Below, in pieces: positions 16,955-25,600 of a DNA stretch of 64,000 bases (the first letter of the stretch is position 1; the number at the start of each line of letters is the position of its first letter). A model generated the notes under the pieces. The model did not search any database, was not told the origin of the DNA, and saw only the letters and a program-made list of their open reading frames with translations. The translations under genes were made by a program, and so were the position numbers. The stretch covers positions 519,629 to 583,628 of the forward strand of contig DLHS01000015.1 of NCBI GenBank assembly GCA_002483345.1, in the 5' to 3' direction. The stretch is from Bacteroidetes bacterium UBA7662. GTDB taxonomy: Bacteria > Bacteroidota > Bacteroidia > UBA7662.

Positions 16955-19900
16955 TTATCTGATGAGGACTACTTCCCCCTCAAAGTGGTAAGGTTTACGG
17001 TTTTTACCAACTGCTTTGATCAGATAAGGATAAGCCCCCGCCGGGGCCTGCTCATTTTGAAAACGGCCATCCCAACAAATGGATGGATGCTGACTTTGAA
17101 AAACCAGTTGCCCCCACCGGTTATAGATAAGTACTTCAAAACTTTCAAAGTTCCGGTGTACAAACTCGAAGCGGTCGTTTATCCCGTCGTTATTTGGTGT
17201 AAAAGCATTAGGCAGCAGAATCTGGATGCTGTCGATATAGATGTAGTTATAATCCATGGAATCGGTACAGCCACTTTGCGGGTTGGTTGCAGTCAGCCGT
17301 GCGGTGTATGTACCTGGTTTTCTGTAAATATGTCCTGGTGAGACCTCCGCGGAAGTATATCCATCGCCGAAGTCCCAATGAAACTCCCGGACGCCTTCAC
17401 CGGTAGAGAGGTTGGTAAACTGTATTTGCGCCGGTGCATAGCCTGTATCCGGCGAGAACGTGAAATTCGCCTCAACATCATTCAATCGAACGAAAACAGT
17501 ATCCGGATGACTCCTGCAACTGTCGATGTAGGCAATTACCCAATACAAACCTGCAGCAGTATGGGGTATCAGAATAGAGGAAGTTGTTTCACCCGTACTC
17601 CAGAGGTAGGAGGTTCCACCCTGTGCTTTAAGTGTATCGGTATGGTTAACACAAATAAATCTGTCGGGGCCTGCCTGGGCTATGACAGAAACCAGCAGTT
17701 GTATCAGCATGCTGTCTATAAAAGTACATCCGCTTGTATCTGTTGTGCGGTAATATAACCACCTGCTTTCGAGCGGTGTAACCACCTGAACGGCCTGCAT
17801 GGTGTCGGCAATCCAGGGATCCGGCAGCCAGGAGAAACCACCTACTTCCGGCCCGAGCGCCGGACTGAGCTGCAAAGAACCTCCCAGACAAGTCGTCATA
17901 GAAGCTGGTAAAACTACCGGTTCAGGGCTATTCTGAACAAAAATGCTGTCAAAAAGCTCACAACCTGCTGCATTGTAAACGGTCACATACAACCACACAT
18001 CACCAGGGCCTACAAAACGGGGGCTGCTTCCGGTGGTATCGAGCAAACCGATTACCTGCTGCCATCGGTAAGCTGTTCCTCCCTGCACCGATACCGCTAT
18101 GGTATCTCCCGGACATAAAACGGCATTTCCTGAAAGGGAAAGTACTGGCGGTGGTAGTACATTGACATTACGCGTGATGGTATCACTGCCTACACAATTA
18201 CTCACAATTAAGGTGACCAGGTATATCCCGGTGTTCGTATAGGTATAAGAAGGGCTGGGTAAGGTAGACGTAGCACCCGGAACACCAAAATCCCAGAAAT
18301 AGCTTGCATTGGACGTCCCGGTATTCTGAAACAAAACCGGAACCGACTGACAGACTGGTGTATCGGGATATTGAGTGGAAAAGGCGGCAACCGGTCTGAA
18401 TATCTCCAGATCAAACTTAAAAATCGCCGCATTACAGTTTCCTGAATTGTTGGTCAGGCTGTAGGCATCCTGGGTAACGGGAAAGCTTGAATTCCCGGGG
18501 CAACCGGCACAAACAGCCTGATAAACCACCCCTTGCCGGTTAAAACGACTGGTTCCGCCGTCTACATGCTCGGGTGCCGTACCCCCGAAATAACTGGCAT
18601 ATAACAGACCTGTTGCACCAGAATCCAGCACTGCAAAATAGAAATCGGATCCATCGGTATTTGCCTGAAAAGCATTGGCGGTTACCGGCCAGCTTCCAAG
18701 GTTGGTATTGATAGCGTTCGAAGCCCCACCCCAGCCTGCCAGGTAGATACGATCGCATAAATCAACCAGTAAGGCTGTCGGAGACATGGAAGGGGCGGAA
18801 GCATTAACCGGCCCCAACACCGTGGCAAGTTCAAGGCTGGTAAGGCCCGTATTGTATCGTTGAAGAAATTGTTTGGCTCCAGTATGGTGATAGAGCTGCT
18901 GAGAACTCACCGGCATATTGCCTCTGGACTGGCCTGCCACATATACCCGCTGCTGTGCATCCAGCTGAATTAAAAATGACTGGTCGTTGGCAGTTGTTCC
19001 CAGAAAAGTTTTACCCAAAAGGGTATTACCATTTGGACCGAGATGCACTACCCAGCCATCATTTTGTCCGTTGTGAGCAGCGTCATAGCCAGGCGCGGCG
19101 ATGGCGGATAAAAAATCAGGGCTTTTTGTTCCTCCTGTTACATAGACAGAATTTGCCGGTGCTGCAATGGCAAGGCCATAAGCAGCATCATCGGCATTCC
19201 CACCCAGAAAAGTTGACCATAACATGGTGGTAAGGCTGGCGTTCATTTTAAAAACCACCGCGTCCTGCTCTGCAGATTTCACGGATTGCAATGCATTCAG
19301 TACCGGAAAATCTCCGGAATGGGTATTAGAGGCTACATAAACGTTGTCCACCCCATCCAGCAATACCTCTCCCCGGCTGTCGTCACCATAATTGTATTCA
19401 AGCGCAGTGGTATCGGCCTGATACGCATTTCGGAGTGCCGACCGGTTGTGACCGTCATTTCCGCTTCCTCCCACAAAAGTTGAGCCCAGTAAGGCACTTC
19501 CATTCACATTGAGTTTGGTAAGCACCAGGTCAAAGGCACCCTTGTGAAAGGGGTCATAGGCTGTTGCAAGCACCGGGTAATCAGCTGATCTTGCTTTCCC
19601 TAAGATAATCAGCTCCTCATTGGCATTGGTAACCATGCTCAGGGGGTATTCATTGTCGTTCCCACCTATATAGGTACTGTACAGCAGTTGCTGACCATTT
19701 GCACTGAACTTAGAGATAACCATATCCCAGCGACCCCCGTTGTAACTGAAATCAAACGCGCTTGTTGATATAGGATAACCAGGGGCTTCACAAACCCCTC
19801 CGAGATATCCATTGCCAACAGAATCACTGGTGGCAGTAAAACCCCAGTTATCGCTGGTTGAACCAGTAAAAGTGGCAAAAATGAGTCTGGGATCAATGAC

Positions 19901-20620
19901 AAGTGTTTTCCGCTTGTTATATTTTCCGGTTTTGAAACTGATCTCAGATCCTGCGAGCAGGAAGCCACCTGCTACTTCGCGGGTGCCTGATTCCAGTTGT
20001 TCGTATATATAGGGTTTCTCCTCCTGCATCTGTCCGAAGGTCGTTTTGTAGGTCAGGTCGCCCCTTTTTGACAGGCTTACTGCTGCTCCCGATACTTCCC
20101 AGGCTATCGCTGCAGGATTTGCACCGGGATGGATTACAAACTCATATTTAACGGCTTCGTCGTCGTTGTGGAAGACCAGATCGATACCCGGATAAACATC
20201 CGGGAAGGTAAGCTGCTGCACCGGATGGATATCTGACTTCCATTTTCCGGGGTCTTTCCCAAGGAAAAAATTAAGTCTGACAGCCAGTGAATCGGCTTTC
20301 AGCATATGGTGAAGTTTGCCTCCTTTCAGGCGCATATCATAGAAAGAACCCCGTACCGGTAAATCAAAATTCCTGGTATCATGTACTTCCCTGATACTTT
20401 TCTGATCCGAAGAAACAATCCGCATACCGAAATCCGTGACAAATACCCTGCTTCCCGGCATTTCATACATGGCATGCACTTCATTTGGCCATTGTCCCTC
20501 ATTGGGTACAAAATAACCGCTGTTATGACCCTTTTCATGGGCAAATACGTCCTTGCATGCCCAACCTGAAAGATTAGCAAGCAAAAACAAAGACATATAT
20601 AGACACCTAAGTGAAGACAC
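16955..20620 (-). CDS. Secreted SBBP/PKD repeat protein, type B T9SS sorting domain
   Basis: About 1221 aa. The start is uncertain: the frame extends to 20707, overlapping the upstream gene; GTG 20620 gives a signal peptide with Arg (RCLYMSLFLLANLSGWA), and ATG 20596 is an alternative. Order: N-terminal domain opening with FVPNEGQWPNEV; several SBBP beta-propeller repeats at about 260-720 (for example LLYSTYIGGNDNEY and MLWSTFLGGNADDA); a PKD domain near 740; Ig-like stretches; a second PKD near 1050; and a C-terminal type B (gliding-motility-associated) domain with LPNAFTPNNDGINDRFEF. It is exported by Sec and then T9SS to the surface or medium. Function unknown; adhesion or motility is plausible. 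Confidence 0.92.
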   Translation of the reverse strand: MSSLRCLYMSLFLLANLSGWACKDVFAHEKGHNSGYFVPNEGQWPNEVHAMYEMPGSRVFVTDFGMRIVSSDQKSIREVHDTRNFDLPVRGSFYDMRLKGGKLHHMLKADSLAVRLNFFLGKDPGKWKSDIHPVQQLTFPDVYPGIDLVFHNDDEAVKYEFVIHPGANPAAIAWEVSGAAVSLSKRGDLTYKTTFGQMQEEKPYIYEQLESGTREVAGGFLLAGSEISFKTGKYNKRKTLVIDPRLIFATFTGSTSDNWGFTATSDSVGNGYLGGVCEAPGYPISTSAFDFSYNGGRWDMVISKFSANGQQLLYSTYIGGNDNEYPLSMVTNANEELIILGKARSADYPVLATAYDPFHKGAFDLVLTKLNVNGSALLGSTFVGGSGNDGHNRSALRNAYQADTTALEYNYGDDSRGEVLLDGVDNVYVASNTHSGDFPVLNALQSVKSAEQDAVVFKMNASLTTMLWSTFLGGNADDAAYGLAIAAPANSVYVTGGTKSPDFLSAIAAPGYDAAHNGQNDGWVVHLGPNGNTLLGKTFLGTTANDQSFLIQLDAQQRVYVAGQSRGNMPVSSQQLYHHTGAKQFLQRYNTGLTSLELATVLGPVNASAPSMSPTALLVDLCDRIYLAGWGGASNAINTNLGSWPVTANAFQANTDGSDFYFAVLDSGATGLLYASYFGGTAPEHVDGGTSRFNRQGVVYQAVCAGCPGNSSFPVTQDAYSLTNNSGNCNAAIFKFDLEIFRPVAAFSTQYPDTPVCQSVPVLFQNTGTSNASYFWDFGVPGATSTLPSPSYTYTNTGIYLVTLIVSNCVGSDTITRNVNVLPPPVLSLSGNAVLCPGDTIAVSVQGGTAYRWQQVIGLLDTTGSSPRFVGPGDVWLYVTVYNAAGCELFDSIFVQNSPEPVVLPASMTTCLGGSLQLSPALGPEVGGFSWLPDPWIADTMQAVQVVTPLESRWLYYRTTDTSGCTFIDSMLIQLLVSVIAQAGPDRFICVNHTDTLKAQGGTSYLWSTGETTSSILIPHTAAGLYWVIAYIDSCRSHPDTVFVRLNDVEANFTFSPDTGYAPAQIQFTNLSTGEGVREFHWDFGDGYTSAEVSPGHIYRKPGTYTARLTATNPQSGCTDSMDYNYIYIDSIQILLPNAFTPNNDGINDRFEFVHRNFESFEVLIYNRWGQLVFQSQHPSICWDGRFQNEQAPAGAYPYLIKAVGKNRKPYHFEGEVVLIR

Positions 20621-20657
20621 TTTAGGTAAAAATAAAGCTAAAGAAAATAAAACGGCC

Positions 20658-21449
20658 TTAAAATTTCCAAACGAACTGATTGGAAATATTGAAGTAGAAG
20701 TGATCAATCGGCACTACCGGGCTGGTATCATAAATACCATCGTAGTTCAGGCTGAAATCGAGGTTGCGGTTAACCCGGAAAGACCATTGCAGGGTTCCTG
20801 CCAGTCTGTAATTGGTGAAAAAATATTCTGGCACGGCCTGGTAGTAGAAAACAGTACTGAATCTGGCGCTTTGTCCGATTTTCTGGGAGAATCTCAGGTA
20901 AGTATTAAACTTCAGCAGGTGTTTGCTTACCTCCTCCATGCCCGGAGGCTGATTGGCTATGTCGACAGCTGCCATTCCCCAGTTTTCAAATTCATAAAAG
21001 ATGCCAAAACCGGCATAGAGGTGCCCAAGGCTGTCTTTAAAAACAAGCTGCCGAATGTTAGACCCTAAAATATAACGGTGTTTAAGTCCTCTTACACCAT
21101 CCCATTGGTACTGACTGTAATATTCCAGCAACATGGCCTTGCCGGTATTATCCCTGAATCGGAGATGTGCAAAGCCACCATTGAGTAAGGTTTGTTCGGA
21201 AGTACCGGTAACCCGCAGACGGGCAGCGGTGAGCAGGGAGTTGCTGCCTATTTTAAAACTCAAATCTGCGTCGGTATAGGCTGAATAAACGATGCTGCGC
21301 TGTTTATCGACTGTAAAACCAAAACTGAACTGTCCACGCAGACTGTCTGTGATTGCTTCCTGGCTTTTAAATGCTTCCGCATTCAGCACCTGCCCCCGGA
21401 CAGGTTTTGAGAAAATCAGCAGGCAAATCAGGCTAACGGATATTCGCAT
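20658..21449 (-). CDS. Outer-membrane beta-barrel protein (DUF481-like)
   Basis: 263 aa with an N-terminal signal (ISVSLICLLIFSKPVRGQ) and alternating amphipathic strands throughout. It ends in ...FVWKF; a terminal Phe is usual for BAM-inserted barrels. Aromatic girdle residues recur (YYSQYQWDG, FYYQAVPEYFF). The strand pattern is like DUF481 proteins, but I cannot prove membership. It lies between the unknown anchored protein (17-bp overlap at its start) and the large SBBP protein, so all three may be one envelope operon. Confidence 0.7.
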   Translation of the reverse strand: MRISVSLICLLIFSKPVRGQVLNAEAFKSQEAITDSLRGQFSFGFTVDKQRSIVYSAYTDADLSFKIGSNSLLTAARLRVTGTSEQTLLNGGFAHLRFRDNTGKAMLLEYYSQYQWDGVRGLKHRYILGSNIRQLVFKDSLGHLYAGFGIFYEFENWGMAAVDIANQPPGMEEVSKHLLKFNTYLRFSQKIGQSARFSTVFYYQAVPEYFFTNYRLAGTLQWSFRVNRNLDFSLNYDGIYDTSPVVPIDHFYFNISNQFVWKF

Positions 21450-22119
21450 TTAACAATCTGATTCGCTGATTATGGAGTATTTCTTTGCGCAGTGGCTTGT
21501 ACTTTTCAATATCTACCAAAACAATCCATGTCTTGCCGGGCTGTTGAAGGAAATGGGTATTCATAGATCCCATCAGCAGCCTGGCATAACGTTTGGGAAG
21601 TTTTTCAAATCCGGTACCCAGCAATTCCAGCCGGTTGGTATACATCAGGTCCAGCAAAGAATCTCTGGTGGTTTTATTTTCCAGGAGGGCCCTTATCCTC
21701 CATCCTTCTGCCTTTTTTTCATGTATCCGCAGCTCGTTCAGCTGATATTCGTTCAGGGGAGCTAACAGTTTGTTTACTGATCTTGAAAATGCCCTTTGAT
21801 ACATGGAATCAGGCGTTATGGGCAGATAATACTGCGGATAGGCTGTTTTGATTCTGGCACTGAGCACAGCGCCTGTAAGTCTTCCAAAATCAGGTTTACG
21901 GCCCAGGGTATCCGGTTCCAGGAGTATACCCGCGGGCTGGATACTGTCTATATTGGCTTTCAGTTTCTCCCAACCACCCGCTACCAGATCTTTTTCTACC
22001 GGAAGCAGCACGATGCGTGCAATTTCCCTTTTTTCCTGCAGCAACCAGACGAGCATAACGGCCGCGGCCATCAGCATCCAGACGGCGAGCAACCCATAGA
22101 ACTTTTTCTGTAACCTCAT
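21433..22119 (-). CDS. Unknown protein with one N-terminal membrane helix
   Basis: I do not recognise this family. The frame is open to 22167, but a strong promoter (22125-22152) lies inside that extension, so the ATG at 22119 is the real start: 228 aa. Residues 1-6 are basic, 8-28 form a membrane helix (LLAVWMLMAAAVMLVWLL), and the rest (about 200 aa) would be periplasmic, helical and rich in Leu/Arg/Lys. It could be a helper for the neighbouring barrel; that is inference from the 17-bp gene overlap only. Confidence 0.75.
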   Translation of the reverse strand: MRLQKKFYGLLAVWMLMAAAVMLVWLLQEKREIARIVLLPVEKDLVAGGWEKLKANIDSIQPAGILLEPDTLGRKPDFGRLTGAVLSARIKTAYPQYYLPITPDSMYQRAFSRSVNKLLAPLNEYQLNELRIHEKKAEGWRIRALLENKTTRDSLLDLMYTNRLELLGTGFEKLPKRYARLLMGSMNTHFLQQPGKTWIVLVDIEKYKPLRKEILHNQRIRLLNANIR

Positions 22120-22124
22120 GGGTG

Positions 22125-22152
22125 CAAATGTAGTCAGTTTCAGGTCTTTCAA
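22125..22152 (-). promoter_or_regulatory. Promoter (TTG-N17-TACATTTG), leaderless
   Basis: On the minus strand a -33 TTG (22150-22152) lies 17 nt before a perfect -7 box TACATTTG (22125-22132). The -7 box ends 5 nt before the ATG at 22119. This is the best full match to the Bacteroidota primary-sigma consensus in the window, and it fixes the start of the downstream gene. Confidence 0.75.
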
Positions 22153-22547
22153 CAGTACCTGGCTCATTCCTGCTTGTACAGCCCGCTTTTCGAGACCGTT
22201 TCATCACTGAAAAAAAACTGACTCTAATACCCGGAACCTGACTGGCTTATGCTATTTAAAACTTCCCGGATTAAAAAAATGATGGTTTATAGTTCCTCAG
22301 ACGCCGTTGACAGACTTTCTGGCCCGGCTCCTCCATCGGTTTTCCACCCAAGTGGTTGGCATTGTGCATAAAAAGCCTTTTTAATCCCTTTCAATGAACT
22401 TTTGTCAGAATCAGCCATTTCTTTAGCTTAATATTTGATTGACTAGAAAATGCATCTCATTTAAAGGAAAAAACAGCGCATTCTATTAAATTTTCGGCTG
22501 AAAATGTTAAAAAAGAGGCTATCTTGAAAACCTTAAATCAAAATCTT
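22153..22547. other. Gap upstream of the large adhesin
   Basis: About 400 bp without a convincing gene. It becomes AT-rich toward the adhesin. A small hairpin TTTTC-GGCT-GAAAA lies at about 22491-22504. A weak -7-like TATCTTGA (22520-22527) is the only promoter candidate for the mini-ORF and adhesin. No repeat family from elsewhere in the window is present. Confidence 0.4.
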
Positions 22548-22643
22548 ATGAAAAGATATTTACTCTTAATCGGGATGCTGGTGTCTTATTTGTCATCCAT
22601 TCAATCCTCCAATGTTTCACTTTCTTTAAATGGCCAGTCATGA
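22548..22643 (+). CDS. 31-codon mini-ORF coupled to the adhesin gene
   Basis: ATG 22548 opens a 31-codon frame starting MKRYLLLIGMLVSYLSS, a charged start plus hydrophobic core like a short signal peptide, ending NGQS. Its TGA (22641-22643) overlaps the adhesin ATG (22640) as ATGA, the same coupling used by real gene pairs in this window. It may be a leader peptide that sets adhesin translation, or a tiny exported peptide. No homologue is known to me and chance is possible. Confidence 0.45.
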   Translation: MKRYLLLIGMLVSYLSSIQSSNVSLSLNGQS

Positions 22644-25600
22644 GATACACCAGAATAGTACTTATGTTGGCTTTTGTAATTTTATCCTGTACCGAAGGAT
22701 TTTCACAAGCCTTGCCTGAGCTTCTCTATTACCGTTTCGACACAGGTCCGGCTATTGCAAATGACGCTACAGCACCTGTTGGTTCAAATCCTGCATCGAT
22801 TACCGGTTCTGCCATGAGTGTAGGTAATCTAGGGCTTTCCGGAACTGCCCTTGTGGGAACCGGTACCACGACTGACTTTATAAATACAGGATGGAATACC
22901 AACTTAAGTGGTTCCTGGACCATTGGTTTCTGGACAAAAGATATTGTCCCATCCACAACATTGTGGTATATTTTTGGTGACAATACTGCCCAATCGCTCC
23001 GCTGCTTTACCAACGGGGCTGCCGGGGTAGACAACTGGAGGCTTATCGGAACCGGTCTGACCCTTCAGGCCAACGGGGCAGCTACGACTGCGCCTACCTA
23101 TACCCATTTTGTTTATGATGCTGCAGCCGGTGAGGCCAGATCATATGTGAATGGTGTTTTAAATCAGACAGTAGCCGTTACGAGTCCTTTGACATTTACC
23201 GGTACTGCTCCCTTCAAAATCGGACAATATGCTACAAGCAGTGGTTTGAACGGACTTATGGACGAGTTCAGAATTTACAACCGGGCATTGTCTGTATCGG
23301 AAATTCTTACAACCATCAACGGAACAATTGTAACAGGCCCCTGTACAACCGCAACCGTTGATACTGCAACTGCCAGTCCTGGCATTGGTTGTGTAGGCAG
23401 CTCGTTTAGTCTATTTGCTTCCAACGTCTCTTTCGGAACCGGCAGCACCTACCAGTGGCAGAGTTCTGCCGACAGCATTACATTTGCTGATGTACCCGGT
23501 GCTACCAACCCTGCTATTATTGTATCGCCACCTACTACTACGTTTTATCGCTTAATCGTAGGCTGTGGTAGTTCGTATGATACATCAACTATCACCAAAG
23601 TAACAGTATTAGGCACCACGCTTGCGGGGGGTACTTATACAGTGGGCGCCAGTCCGTCAGATTTTGCAACCTTGCAGGATGCCTTGACGACTATAAATTG
23701 CGGCGGCATCAACGGTCCCGTCACTTTGTCGATTAAGCCAGGTACTTATACCGGTAATCACAGTATTACCTCTTATTTGAACAATTCACTTTATTCGCTC
23801 AACATTACCTCTGCCAATGCAGATGCCAACTCTGTAATCATATCAAACAATGGTGCAGGAAACACCTTCACCCTGACCAACGCGCAAAACGTTTCTTTCA
23901 GCACCATTACGATAACCACTACCTCCGCCAACGGTTGTCTGGAGATGACAGACGTTCGTAATATTGGTGTGAGCAGTTGTAAAATAAATGCACTTGCCGG
24001 AAACACTACTGCTGCAAACCGGGCTATTTATGTAACGCGGGGTAGTAACCTGAACATTTCCGGGAATGAAATCAGCCATGCCTATTATGGGATCTATATT
24101 ATAGGTCAGGCTTCACCCGGTTACGACAGTACGAACATCATCCTGTCCAACCAGATGAGCAATATTTATTACTATGGAATGCGGCTGGAGAATCAGCACA
24201 ACCCTACTGTGGCAGCCAACAGGATGTTTGGCTTTGTTTCGAATGTGTCGTCATCCGGACTGTACTTCGTAAGGGTTCGTGATGCCGTGGTTTCAGAAAA
24301 CGAGATCACCGGTTATATGGGAGCATATGGCATTTATGGGTCAAATATGAATCTCTCTCCTTCCGGGCAGCTGAACAGGTTCGTGAACAACGTTATTTCC
24401 TGTGATTTTGCGGGAACTACCCCGCGTGCCATTTACTTTGCTGCCGCTACAACCGACACCCTGGATGGCGTTGAGTTATACCATAACTCCATTCATTCAA
24501 GAATAAATACTACTTCTGGTACTGCCAACGGCAACCTTTATTTTACAGGAGGATCCTCTACTGCAGTAGCCTGGTCGCGGATAAATGTGCAGAACAACAG
24601 TGTCAGACTTACCAGAACTGGTGCTACCTCTGCTCTGGCAAATATTTATTTTCCGGACACCTATGCCAGTAACTATTATTTTGCTTCTAACAACAACTTC
24701 TATTACGAAGACCCATTGAGCACGAATCCTGTTGCAAGGATTGCCGCTGTCAATCACCTTACGCTGGCTGACTGGCAGTTGCTGGGTAAAGATACCCTGT
24801 CGGTTTCAGGAGACCCGCTTTACAACAGCACTACCGATCTGAACTGTATTGCCTCTTCTCCCAACCGCAATGCCGGGGTAACCATTCCTGGCATCTCTAC
24901 GGATATCATTGGTATTACAAGAGATGCAACACCTGATATCGGAGCCTATGAGATACAGGTAGCTGCCAATGATTTGGTTGCATCTTCGATTGTCTCCCCT
25001 TCTTCATCTGTCCTGGCCAATACTGCTTATCCTGTTTCGTTCAAGGTTGTAAACGTTGGCAGTACTACTGCTACCTCTTTCACAGCCAGCTATCAACTTG
25101 GTGCAGGAACCATTGTGAGTGAAGCATTCAGCGGCAGCTTATTGCCTTTGGATACCCTTACTTTCACTTTCACGCAGAATTTGACTACTCCGCTGTCAGG
25201 ATCGCAGATACTGTCTGTCTGGACATCCGGACCAAACGGGGCAATCGATGGTAATCTTGTCAACGACACTGCATCACAACTGATGTGTCTGGCAATTCCT
25301 GCGGGCACTTATACTGTTGGTTCACCTACCTCTAACTTCCCAAGCATTGATTTTCTGGGTGAAGCGCTCAGCTGTGGTGGTATTACCGGGCCTGTAGTGT
25401 TCCATCTTGATGGTCCGGGCAATGTGGTTACCGGAAACATTTACCTGAATAATGTCCCGGGACGCAGTGCTGTAAATACCATTACCATCCATGGACAGAA
25501 CGACACACTTGTCGCAACCTCCAAGTCCAATAATATCGGAGCTGTTACATTGTTGAATGTATCCAACGTAACTATCCGGAATATGGTCATCAAAATCGGC

